A stretch of 60,827 nt of DNA from Actinomadura fibrosa (GTDB taxonomy: Bacteria > Actinomycetota > Actinomycetes > Streptosporangiales > Streptosporangiaceae). The notes below the pieces were generated by a model. That model saw nothing but the letters and a program-made list of their open reading frames with translations, was not told the DNA's origin and made no database searches. The stretch is taken from positions 1 to 60,827 of the forward strand of contig NZ_CAACUY010000035.1 of assembly GCF_900659615.1 (NCBI RefSeq). The letters are read 5' to 3'. Below are positions 18,671-26,931 of this stretch, one piece after another. A program made the translations under genes and the position numbers. Position 1 is the stretch's first letter. Each line of letters starts with the position of its first letter.

Positions 18671-20293
18671 GTGCGATCCATCGTCCGACGAGCGCTCGCC
18701 GTCCTGGCGGGCCTGCTCGCCCTCCTGACCGCCGTGTCAGCCGTACCCGCGTCGGCGACCCCTCCCCCTCTGACCGTCTCCACCGACAAGGGCCTGGTCA
18801 CGGGCGCCTCGACAGGCGGGGTCGAGAAGTTCCTCGGCATCCCGTACGCCGCGCCGCCGGTCGGCTCCAGGCGCTGGCAGCCTCCCGCCCCCGCCTCTCC
18901 CTGGACGGGCGCGCGGTCGGCGACCACCTACGGCCCGCACTGCCTCCAAGGGGCCAACGGTGCAGCCTCGGGCATGAGCGAGGACTGCCTGTACCTGAAC
19001 GTCTTCACTCCCGCCCGCCGCGCGAACCGTCCGCTGCCGGTGCTGTTCTGGATCCACGGCGGCGGCTTCTCCAGCGGTTCGGGGGACATCGACGGCTCGC
19101 AGATGGCGCGGACCCAGAACGTCGTGGTCGTCTCGATCAACTACCGGCTGGGCGTGTTCGGCTTCCTCGCCCTTCCGGGGCTGAGCGGCCGGGGTGCGGG
19201 CGACTACGGCCTGCTCGACCAGGAGGCGGCGCTCCGCTGGACCCGGCGCAACATCGGCGCCTTCGGCGGGGACCCGCGCCGCGTGACCATCGCGGGGCTG
19301 TCGGCCGGCGGCCACTCGGTCTGCGCCCTGCTGGCCTCGCCCCCGGCGCGGGGCCTGTTCGCCGGCGCGATCATCCAGAGCGGCGGATGCCCGAGCCACA
19401 CGGTCGCCCAGGCCGTCTCCCGGGGGCGGAGCTACGCGGCGGCCGCCGGCTGCTCCGATCCGCCGGCCGGCGTGCCGTGCCTGCGGGCCAAGCCGGCCGG
19501 TGAGCTGCTGGCCGCCGGCAGCGGGTTCGTCGGCGGCATCGTGACCGGCCCCCTGCCCGTGGCCGGGGTCCCCGAACTGCCCCTCGCGCCGGCCGCCGCC
19601 GTCCGTTCCGGCCGGTACGCGAAGGTCCCCTTGCTCATCGGCAGTACGCGCGACGAGGTGCGCCAGTGGTCGCTGCCGTTCGCGAAGGCGACGAAGGACC
19701 AGTACGAGCGCGCCGTCCGGCTGGAGTTCGGCGAACAGGCCGGCGCCGTGCTCGCGCACTACCCCTACGACGCCTACGGCGGCTCGTACGCCGCGACGTA
19801 CGCCATCAGTTCGCTCTGGAACGACAGCAGCGTCTTCTACGGGCTGGGCGGCTGCCGGTACCAGAACCTCACGGCCCGGTTCGCGGCCCGGCAACCACGG
19901 ACGTACCTGTACGAGTTCGACGACCCGCACCCGCCCGTCTCCGGCCCGCCCGGTTTCGACGCCGGGGCGCCGCACGCCAGCGACCAGGCCTACGTGTGGC
20001 CCTCGTCGGCCTCGCGGCTGCTGACCCCGGAGCAACAGCGGCTGTCCAAGGAGATCGTGAGCTACTGGGGCTCGTTCGTGAATAAGGGGAACCCCGCGAC
20101 TCCGGGGCTGGCCGCTTGGCCGCCGTACCGCGCCGGCACGTACATGTCGCTGCTGCCCGGTGGCGGCAGCCGGGCGCTCCCGTCCGGCGAGTTCGCGGCC
20201 CGGCACCAGTGCGCCTTCTGGAACTCCATCGGTTACGACTGGCTCACCACCGACCCGGGCAGCCTCGCCGCCCAGGTGGGCGTCCCCGCCTGA
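18671..20293 (+). CDS. Secreted type-B carboxylesterase
   Basis: 540 aa from GTG, chosen because GGGAGG precedes it and a clean signal peptide follows (1-29, cleavage after ASA). An in-frame ATG at 18639 would add nine residues. It has the oxyanion hole HGGGF (129-133), Ser211 in GLSAGG and the late GAPHASDQAYVW segment holding the catalytic His. It hydrolyses esters outside the cell. Site F upstream suggests it belongs to the island regulon and may release the growth substrate from an ester before import. Confidence 0.88.
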   Translation: MRSIVRRALAVLAGLLALLTAVSAVPASATPPPLTVSTDKGLVTGASTGGVEKFLGIPYAAPPVGSRRWQPPAPASPWTGARSATTYGPHCLQGANGAASGMSEDCLYLNVFTPARRANRPLPVLFWIHGGGFSSGSGDIDGSQMARTQNVVVVSINYRLGVFGFLALPGLSGRGAGDYGLLDQEAALRWTRRNIGAFGGDPRRVTIAGLSAGGHSVCALLASPPARGLFAGAIIQSGGCPSHTVAQAVSRGRSYAAAAGCSDPPAGVPCLRAKPAGELLAAGSGFVGGIVTGPLPVAGVPELPLAPAAAVRSGRYAKVPLLIGSTRDEVRQWSLPFAKATKDQYERAVRLEFGEQAGAVLAHYPYDAYGGSYAATYAISSLWNDSSVFYGLGGCRYQNLTARFAARQPRTYLYEFDDPHPPVSGPPGFDAGAPHASDQAYVWPSSASRLLTPEQQRLSKEIVSYWGSFVNKGNPATPGLAAWPPYRAGTYMSLLPGGGSRALPSGEFAARHQCAFWNSIGYDWLTTDPGSLAAQVGVPA

Positions 20294-20304
20294 TCACCCT
20301 TCTG

Positions 20305-20340
20305 CCTACGGCCGGCACGGTTCGCCGTGCCGGCCATAGG
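20305..20340 (+). terminator. Strong stem-loop after carboxylesterase
   Basis: A perfect 11-bp stem, GGCCGGCACGG and CCGTGCCGGCC, closes a TTCG tetraloop (20321-20324), extended by CCTA/TAGG beyond one mismatch. It is 16 bp after the stop. It should isolate the esterase from the oxidoreductase operon. Confidence 0.75.
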
Positions 20341-20375
20341 CATGCCATCAGGCGGATCGACGCGACGGCGCAGGC

Positions 20376-20392
20376 GTCCTGCTCACCGGACC
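20376..20392. promoter_or_regulatory. Island palindrome, site G
   Basis: GTCCTGCTCACCGGACC, 44 bp upstream of the ferredoxin reductase start. The spacing matches site A to the hydrolase (43 bp) and site D to the SDR (42 bp). Confidence 0.65.
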
Positions 20393-20436
20393 GGATCCGT
20401 TGGTAGGACGCGGCGCCGTCCCTACCGTCCCGTGTC

Positions 20437-21465
20437 ATGAGCACGCTTGCCGAGATCTCGACGCCAACGGACGAGAGCCCGCCCACCGAGGTCGACATCC
20501 TGATCGTCGGCGCCGGCCCGGCCGGCCTGTACGGCGCGTACTACGCGGGCTTCCGCGGCCTGCGGGTCGCGGTCATGGACGTGCTTCCCCAGCCGGGCGG
20601 ACAGATCACCGCCATGTACCCGGAGAAGCCCATCCTCGACATCGCCGGCCTGCCCTCGGTCCGCGGCCGCGACCTGGTCGACGACCTGCTGACCCAGGCG
20701 GCGCCGTACGGACCGGAGTACCTGCTCGGTCATCAGGCCGTGGAGCTGTCCTACGACGGCGGCCTGCCCGTCGTCCGCAGCGCCCAGGGGGCGACCGTGC
20801 GGGCCGGGGCGGTCGTCGTCACGGGCGGGATCGGGACGTTCACCCCGCGGCCGCTGCCCGCCGCGCGCGCGTTCGAGGGGCGCTGGCTCGTCTACTTCGT
20901 GCGGCGCCTCGCCGACCACACCGACCGGGACGTGGTGATCGCGGGCGGCGGGGACAGCGCCTTCGACTGGGCCCACAGCCTGGCGCCCCTCGCCCGCTCG
21001 GTCACGCTGGTCCACCGCCGCGACCGGTTCCGGGCGCACGCCGCGACGGTCGAGCGCGTCCGGGAGGCGGGCGTCGACATCCTCGTCAACAGCGCGGTGA
21101 CCGCCGCGGCGGGGACGGACGAGCTGGAGTCCGTCCAGGTCACCCACCTGCCGGACGGGACCGCGCGGGAGCTGAAGGCCCAGACCCTCATCGCCGCGCT
21201 CGGCTTCACCGCCGATCTCGGGCCGCTGCTCGGCTGGGGCCTCGACCTCCGGTCGCGGCGGATCGCGGTCGGCACCGACATGGCCACCAACCTGCCCCGC
21301 GTGTACGCCGCGGGCGACATCACCGACTACCCCGGCAAGGTCCGGCTGATCGCGGTCGGCTTCGGCGAGGCCGCCACCGCCGTCAACAACGCCGCCACCG
21401 TCATCGACCCGGAGGCGGAGCTGTTCCCCGGGCACTCCACCGACGGCCCCGCGGAGAGGAAGTGA
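20437..21465 (+). CDS. Thioredoxin-reductase-like ferredoxin-NADP reductase
   Basis: A 342-aa flavoprotein. It has an FAD motif GAGPAGLYGAYYAG (27-40) and a second Rossmann motif AGGGDSAFDWA for NADPH. There is no redox CxxC pair, which separates it from thioredoxin reductase and matches bacterial TrxR-like FNRs. It would pass electrons from NADPH to the ferredoxin encoded next, and then to the Rieske oxygenase 11 kb away. Palindrome G in its promoter supports co-regulation. Confidence 0.87.
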   Translation: MSTLAEISTPTDESPPTEVDILIVGAGPAGLYGAYYAGFRGLRVAVMDVLPQPGGQITAMYPEKPILDIAGLPSVRGRDLVDDLLTQAAPYGPEYLLGHQAVELSYDGGLPVVRSAQGATVRAGAVVVTGGIGTFTPRPLPAARAFEGRWLVYFVRRLADHTDRDVVIAGGGDSAFDWAHSLAPLARSVTLVHRRDRFRAHAATVERVREAGVDILVNSAVTAAAGTDELESVQVTHLPDGTARELKAQTLIAALGFTADLGPLLGWGLDLRSRRIAVGTDMATNLPRVYAAGDITDYPGKVRLIAVGFGEAATAVNNAATVIDPEAELFPGHSTDGPAERK

Positions 21466-21466
21466 C

Positions 21467-21787
21467 ATGCCCTACGTCATCGGCCCGGCCTGCGTGGACG
21501 TCATGGACCGGTCCTGCATGGAGGAATGCCCGGTCGACTGCATCTACGAGGGAGCGCGCAAGCTCTACATCCATCCCGTCGAGTGCATCGACTGCGGCGC
21601 CTGCGCGGAGGTCTGCCCGGAACAGGCGATCTCCGTCGACCGGACCGCCGACCCGGACCACCGGCTGGACAACCGGCGATTCTTCGAGAAGCCGCTGCCC
21701 GGCCGGGAGGAGCCCGTCGGCTCGCCGGGCGGCGCGGCGAGGATCGGCCCGATCGGCGCGGACACCGAGCTGGTCGAGGCGGGCTGA
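21467..21787 (+). CDS. 7Fe (3Fe-4S/4Fe-4S) ferredoxin, FdxA type
   Basis: 106 aa, one base after the reductase stop. The Cys pattern follows Azotobacter FdI: Cys9, Cys17 and Cys50 for the [3Fe-4S] cluster, and Cys21, Cys40, Cys43 and Cys46 for the [4Fe-4S] cluster, with an extra Cys25. It is the probable electron carrier between the reductase and the Rieske oxygenase. A 7Fe carrier is less usual for this role than a Rieske or plant-type ferredoxin. Confidence 0.88.
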   Translation: MPYVIGPACVDVMDRSCMEECPVDCIYEGARKLYIHPVECIDCGACAEVCPEQAISVDRTADPDHRLDNRRFFEKPLPGREEPVGSPGGAARIGPIGADTELVEAG

Positions 21788-21788
21788 C

Positions 21789-22712
21789 GTGCGCATCGGG
21801 ATCCGCCTGCCGCCCTGCCGCCCCGTCGGCGAGGTGGCCGAGGCCGCACGGCGAGCCGAGGAGCTCGGCTTCGACGACGTCTGGGTGCCCGACTCCCAGA
21901 CGCTGTGGCGCGACGCCTACGCCGCACTCGCCTGCGCGGCCCTGCGCACCGAACGGATTCGCCTCGGCACGGCCGTCACCAACCTGGTGACCCGCCATCC
22001 CAGCGTCGTCGCCGCCGCCGCGCGGACCATCGCCGAACTCGCCCCGGGCCGCTTCGTGCTGGGAGTCGGCGTCGGCAACAGCTCCGTCGAGCCCGTCGGG
22101 CTCCGCTCGTCCACCACCGCGGAGCTGCGCGCGGGCGTGCTCGGGCTCCGCGCCACGATGCCGGGAATTGCCGTCCACGTCGCGGCGAGCGGACCGCGCA
22201 ACCTCGCGCTCGGCGGCGAGCTCGGCGACGGCGTGATCCTGCTCGCGGGGGCCTCGGCGTCCCGCGTCCAGGACGCGCTGAGCATCGTCCGCCGGCACGG
22301 CACGTCGCCCGAGGTGACGGTCTCCGCGTTCTGCCGCGTCACCGACGACCTCGAACGGGACGCGCCCGCACTGAAGCCGGTGTGCGCGGCGCTGGCCCAG
22401 AAAGGCGGCGGCGCCGCCCTTGCCGCCGCGGGCATCGAGGTGCGCGTCCCGCGGCAGGTGCCCGAGGTCCGTCCCGACCTGCTGCACGCGGCGGACTGGG
22501 AGCACGCCGTCGAGGTCTGCTCCGCATGGGTGAGCGACGCCGACGCCGTCCGGTTCGCCGAGGAGTTCTGCCTGTACGGCTCCGTGGAACGGATCGCCGA
22601 CCGGATGACCGTCCTGGAAGGGCTGGGCGTCACCGGCGTCCTGCTCCAGCACGTCGGCTCCTACACCCTCCCCCACGAACTGATGGAATCGCTCGGAAAG
22701 GTGCTCGCGTGA
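21789..22712 (+). CDS. LLM-class flavin (probably F420)-dependent oxidoreductase
   Basis: 307 aa from a GTG one base after the ferredoxin stop. It is a luciferase-like TIM barrel with an N-terminal IGIRLPPCRPVGEVAEAARR segment, GFDDVWVPD, RIRLGTAVTN and an ELAPGRFVLGVGVGN strand-loop typical of the MSMEG/Mer-like F420 group. FMN use cannot be excluded. It may reduce or oxidise an intermediate. Its stop overlaps the CoA-transferase start (GTGA). Confidence 0.8.
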   Translation: MRIGIRLPPCRPVGEVAEAARRAEELGFDDVWVPDSQTLWRDAYAALACAALRTERIRLGTAVTNLVTRHPSVVAAAARTIAELAPGRFVLGVGVGNSSVEPVGLRSSTTAELRAGVLGLRATMPGIAVHVAASGPRNLALGGELGDGVILLAGASASRVQDALSIVRRHGTSPEVTVSAFCRVTDDLERDAPALKPVCAALAQKGGGAALAAAGIEVRVPRQVPEVRPDLLHAADWEHAVEVCSAWVSDADAVRFAEEFCLYGSVERIADRMTVLEGLGVTGVLLQHVGSYTLPHELMESLGKVLA

Positions 22713-25027
22713 TCCGTGTCCTGGAGATAGGCGACTACGCCGCGCCGGACGCCGGGCGCATGCTCGTCGGCCTCGGCGCGGAGGTGACGGTCGTCGAGCC
22801 GCCCGAGGGCGTCGCGGCCCGCCGAACGGACCCCGCCGGCTTCGCGCACCGGACGGCCGGGAAGTCCTCCGCCCTACCGAAGGACGCGCTCGCGCTCGCG
22901 CCCCAGTGCGACGTCATCCTCGACGGCACATGGGGCGGTCCGCTCGCACGGGTCGCCGCCGACCTGGCGGAAGCCGCCGGAGACGGGGTCGTCCACGTCG
23001 TGCTGGCGCCGTACGGGGACGCGGGTCCGGCTGCCGGCTGGGCCGCGACCGACCTCACCGTCGCCGCCGCGGGCGGCATGCTCGCGCTGATCGGCCGGCC
23101 CGGCCGCCCGCCGCTGCGCCCGTACGGCGAGCAGGCCGACCAGCTCGCCGGGCTGAACGCCGCGATCGCGACCCTGATCGCCGCACGAGCGGACGGCGGG
23201 CAGCGCGTGGTCGTCTCCGGGCAGGCCTCGGTCGCGGCGAGCCTGGAGTTCGGCGCGATCACCTACATCCACACCGGCCGGGTCCCGGAGCGGACGGGCA
23301 GCACCCACCCGCTGGCCCCGCACACGCTGTTCGCCACGGCGGACGGCCTCATCGCCGGCGGCCTGGGCGGCAGCCCGCGGATGTGGGACGCCACGCTCGC
23401 CTGGCTCACCGAGAACGGCACGGCCGGCGACCTGACCGACGAGCGATGGCAGGACCCGGTGTACCGGGCCCGGCACCGCGAGGAGATCTTCGACCGGCTC
23501 GCCGGCATCGTCCGCGAGATGAAACGCGACCAGCTCTTCCACGAGGGACAGGCGCGGCGGCTCCCCTGGGCCGCGGTGCTGCGCCCGGAGGAACTGGCCG
23601 GCAACGCCCAACTGGTCGACCGCGGCTTCTTCGCCGACGTCATGACGCCCGAAGGACCGGCGCGCGACGTGGGCTTCGCGGCCCGCGTCGGCGGAGCGGC
23701 CCCACCGGCCCCACTGCGCGTCCCCGAACCGGGCGAGCACGCCGCGACCACCGAACGAGCACGGCCCGCCCCGGCCGAACCCCGGCGGCTGCGGAACGCC
23801 GCACCGGCCCCGCCACGGCAAGGGGCCCTCGACGGGATCCGGGTCCTCGACCTCACCTGGGTGCTCGCCGGACCGTACGCGACCAAGACCCTCGCCGACC
23901 ACGGCGCGGAGGTCATCAAGATCGAATCGCGGCACCGGCCCGACCCGACCCGCTTCGCCCCCGGGTTCCACCTCTCCCGGTCCGGCGAGACCGACCCCGA
24001 CACCAGCGGCTACTTCAACAACGTCAACCGGAACAAGAAGAGCATCACCGTCAACCTGCGCACGCGGGAGGGCCGCGACCTCGCGCTCCGGCTCGCCGCG
24101 CACTGCGACGTCGTCGTGGAGAACTTCGCGGCCGGCGTGCTCGACCGGCTCGAACTCGGCTACGACCGGCTGCGCCGGGTCCGCGAGGACATCATCGTCG
24201 TGAGCATGTCGGGCATGGGCCACACCGGCCCCTGGCGCGACTACGTCTCCTACGCCGACGCGGTCTCGGCGCTGTCCGGCTGGACGGCGCTCACGGGAGA
24301 GCCGGGCGAGCGGCCCGTCGGGGTGGTCTACGGCCTCGCCGACATCATCGCCGGCCATCACGCCGCCCTGGCCGCGCTGGCCGCCCTCGCCGTCCGCGAC
24401 CGCACCGGCGCCGGGCAGCACGTCGACATGTCCCAGCTGGAGACCGCCGCCGCGCACCTGGGCGACGCGATCCTGCGCGCCGACCGCGGCGAGACCGTCG
24501 AGCCGCTCGGCAACCGCCATCCGCGGATGGCTCCGCACGGGGTGTTCCCCTGCCTCGGCGACGGCACCTGGATCGCCGTCGCGGTCCGGACGGACGAGGA
24601 GTACGCCCGCCTGGCGGCCGTCGCCGACCTGCCCGACGACCCGAACTGGGCAACCCTGGCCGGACGCAAGGCGAACGAATCCATCCTGGAGGCCCACATC
24701 GCCGCCTGGACGCGATCTCAGCCCGCCGAGGCCGTCGCGGAAACCCTCCAGCGCAACAACATCCCCGCCTACCCGGTACGCGACGGCCGCACGCTCGTCG
24801 AACACGACGCCGCACTGCGCGCCTGGGAGTTCTACGTGCCGCTCACCCACCCGGCAGCGGGCACTTTCCTGCACGAAGGACTCCCGGCGCGGCTCACCCG
24901 CACACCGGGCAGCATCCACACACCGGCACCCCGCCTAGGCGAGCACACCACCGAACTCCTCACCGACCTCCTCGCCCTGGACGAGACCGAACAAGCGGCA
25001 CTGCGAGCCAACGCCGTCCTCGAATGA
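22709..25027 (+). CDS. Fused double CaiB/BaiF (class III) CoA-transferase
   Basis: 772 aa with two family III CoA-transferase modules in one chain. Module 1 (about 1-365) starts VIRVLEIGDYAAPDAGRMLV. A Pro/Ala/Arg linker leads to module 2 (about 375-772), which starts GIRVLDLTWVLAGPYATKTL and keeps FNNVNRNKKSI. The catalytic Asp of formyl-CoA transferase is Glu in module 2 (VDMSQLETA) and is not seen in module 1 (VVVSGQASVA). The two halves likely form the interlocked dimer within one protein. It would activate an acid intermediate as a CoA thioester for the hydratases. Confidence 0.85.
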   Translation: MIRVLEIGDYAAPDAGRMLVGLGAEVTVVEPPEGVAARRTDPAGFAHRTAGKSSALPKDALALAPQCDVILDGTWGGPLARVAADLAEAAGDGVVHVVLAPYGDAGPAAGWAATDLTVAAAGGMLALIGRPGRPPLRPYGEQADQLAGLNAAIATLIAARADGGQRVVVSGQASVAASLEFGAITYIHTGRVPERTGSTHPLAPHTLFATADGLIAGGLGGSPRMWDATLAWLTENGTAGDLTDERWQDPVYRARHREEIFDRLAGIVREMKRDQLFHEGQARRLPWAAVLRPEELAGNAQLVDRGFFADVMTPEGPARDVGFAARVGGAAPPAPLRVPEPGEHAATTERARPAPAEPRRLRNAAPAPPRQGALDGIRVLDLTWVLAGPYATKTLADHGAEVIKIESRHRPDPTRFAPGFHLSRSGETDPDTSGYFNNVNRNKKSITVNLRTREGRDLALRLAAHCDVVVENFAAGVLDRLELGYDRLRRVREDIIVVSMSGMGHTGPWRDYVSYADAVSALSGWTALTGEPGERPVGVVYGLADIIAGHHAALAALAALAVRDRTGAGQHVDMSQLETAAAHLGDAILRADRGETVEPLGNRHPRMAPHGVFPCLGDGTWIAVAVRTDEEYARLAAVADLPDDPNWATLAGRKANESILEAHIAAWTRSQPAEAVAETLQRNNIPAYPVRDGRTLVEHDAALRAWEFYVPLTHPAAGTFLHEGLPARLTRTPGSIHTPAPRLGEHTTELLTDLLALDETEQAALRANAVLE

Positions 25028-25262
25028 CGCCACCACCGACACGTAGACACCTCGCACTCGTGGATCTCTCCGCTGGCCAAGTGCAGGCGGACGCCGGTCT
25101 CATAGGCGCGTCCGTCCCGCTGCTGAGCGCCGAGGTAAGGTCGAGATCAGATTCTTGGGCTTTCGGTCCCGACAGATGCGCGCGTGAAGTGGAGGTGATC
25201 ACGGTGCATCCGGTCTTGTGACAGCCCCAGCCCGGGGCGTCGCGGAGCCGAAAGGTGACCGT

Positions 25263-25568
25263 ATGAGCAAGACCGACAAGACCCGGCCCTGGTGGGTGGG
25301 TATGGCCGAAGCGCCGATGGTGAACTGCCGGCCCGTGCATGACCACCGTTTCGGGCCCTGCACGCTGCCGCAGGAGATCACCGCTGAAAGCGCGTCCATG
25401 AACCGCCGCGGGACGAGCGGCTGCTATTGGGGCGCCACCGACCACTTCCTGTTCGACTGCGGCAGCCTCACCGGTGGCCGGGAGTGGTACCGCTTCCGGC
25501 GCGACGACCGCCGCCGCAGCCGCCGCCAGGCACGCCGCGAACTGCGCGCCTACAACGGCGAAGACTAA
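25263..25568 (+). CDS. Hypothetical protein, small basic, Cys/His/Trp-rich
   Basis: 101 aa starting at an ATG with GAAAGGTGA upstream. It contains CRPVHDHRFGPC (23-34) and later GCYWGATDH, with a strongly basic C-terminus (RRDDRRRSRRQARRELR). The Cys/His spacing could bind a metal, but no family is recognised. A stem-loop follows directly, so it is probably transcribed alone. Confidence 0.6.
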   Translation: MSKTDKTRPWWVGMAEAPMVNCRPVHDHRFGPCTLPQEITAESASMNRRGTSGCYWGATDHFLFDCGSLTGGREWYRFRRDDRRRSRRQARRELRAYNGED

Positions 25569-25570
25569 CC

Positions 25571-25601
25571 AAAAAAGGCCGGGCCCAGATCAGGGCCGGC
25601 C
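25571..25601 (+). terminator. Stem-loop after the small basic gene
   Basis: GGCCGGGCCC (25577-25586) and GGGCCGGCC (25593-25601) pair with one bulged G around AGATCA. An A6 run precedes it, which would act as a T tract for the other strand. Confidence 0.55.
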
Positions 25602-26014
25602 CCGTCCCTTCCTGCCAGCGATCAGCACTTCAGGCTCGCTGCCACCGGTTCACTACACGAAACGGCGACTTTCATCGTCAGCCCAAGGGCGTTCACCAAC
25701 GTTGAGACGGGATGTCGCTTTAGATCGACACACATGCCTTGTCACGCCGCAGAGGACCGCTCCATGGTCCAGGCGACACCGTGTCCCACCTCACCGGCGC
25801 GGCCCAGGCGCCCGCGAACTCATCCAATTAAGGAACGAGGAGGGCTGGAGGCGGGCGAGGGTTCCGATCCGGAGAGGCTTTCCCAAGTTGTCATTGTCGC
25901 AGCGCGCAGCGAACTCGACTGGAGGTCCGCGATGCGGTCGTCCAGGGCTGTCGGTTCCCGGGTTGACCTTCTCATCGGTGTGAAGGGTTAACGTCGTCCG
26001 GAAACGATCATTTC
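25602..26014. other. Intergenic region without a recognised gene
   Basis: About 410 bp. Open frames here have no domain or plausible codon pattern. I see no repeat or operator beyond the stem-loop at its left edge. Confidence 0.5.
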
Positions 26015-26830
26015 GTGACGCTGGGGACATGGATGACCACACTCGTTCACCGCGACGGGCAGCCGGTGACCATCGCGGAACTTGCGCCGCTCGCCTTCGC
26101 CGGGTACGCCCACTTCACCGCCATGCAGGTACGCGGAGGCCGGATCCGGGGCCTTGACCTGCATCTGGAACGGCTGCGGTCCGCGTCGGCGGAGCTGTTC
26201 GGCCGGACGCTGCCCGACGACCGGGTGCGGTCCTTCCTGCGGACCGCGCTGGAGGCCGGTCCCGCGGACGTCTCGCTGACCGCCACCGTGTACGTGGCCT
26301 CGGGGCAGTTCACCGCGGACGAGACCGCGGAGCCCGAAATCTTGATCCGCACCGGACCGCCCGCGTCCGGCCCGGCGGGGCCGCTGGCCCTGGCCGCGGT
26401 CGAGTACGAACGGTTCCTGCCCGCGGTGAAGCACGTCGGTGAGGTCGCCAAGACCTACCTCATGCGGCGGGCCGTCCGGGACGGCTTCGACGACGCCGCG
26501 TTCGTCGACCGCCGCGGTCGGATCAGCGAGGCCACGATCTGGAACCTGGCCTTCTGGGACGGCGACGCCGTGGTGTGGCCCGACGCCGCGATGCTGGCCG
26601 GCACCATGATGGGCATCGTCCGCAGGCAGCTCGACCGGCTCGGCGTCCCCCAGCGCGTCCAGGAGATTGCACCCGCCGACGTGCCGGCGATGGCCGGCGC
26701 GGCGGTCATGAACTCCTGGACGCCGGGCGTCGCTGTCCACCGGATCGGGTCGGCGCCCGTCCCCGAAGCGCCCCGCTTCCTCGACCTGCTCCACCAGGCC
26801 CATCAGGCCGAACCGCTCACCGAGCCCTAG
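26015..26830 (+). CDS. Class IV PLP-dependent aminotransferase (ADC-lyase/BCAT fold)
   Basis: 271 aa from GTG at 26015. An ATG at 26033 is the alternative. Features include FTAMQVRGGRIRGLDLHLERL (read as two parts) near the N-terminus, the PLP-lysine region VAKTYLMRR (about 148-156) and ISEATIWNLAFW, the Glu that holds the PLP nitrogen. Fold class IV members make D-amino acids, branched-chain amino acids or p-aminobenzoate. Which one cannot be decided here. It stands alone. Confidence 0.83.
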   Translation: MTLGTWMTTLVHRDGQPVTIAELAPLAFAGYAHFTAMQVRGGRIRGLDLHLERLRSASAELFGRTLPDDRVRSFLRTALEAGPADVSLTATVYVASGQFTADETAEPEILIRTGPPASGPAGPLALAAVEYERFLPAVKHVGEVAKTYLMRRAVRDGFDDAAFVDRRGRISEATIWNLAFWDGDAVVWPDAAMLAGTMMGIVRRQLDRLGVPQRVQEIAPADVPAMAGAAVMNSWTPGVAVHRIGSAPVPEAPRFLDLLHQAHQAEPLTEP

Positions 26831-26931
26831 GTGTGTTCGCGGGCGCGGGTTCGACAACGTCGTGCACTCTCAGCTGGCCTTCCCTGGATACTTCCGGAGA
26901 GGATTGCCGGAGAAGCACCGGGGAGGGGACG

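Noticed and set aside
22874..24919. 681-codon minus-strand frame
   Set aside because: Antisense to the CoA-transferase fusion and without motifs.
26831..26870. GGTTCGA sequence suggestive of a tRNA T-arm
   Set aside because: No cloverleaf or acceptor stem can be built around it.
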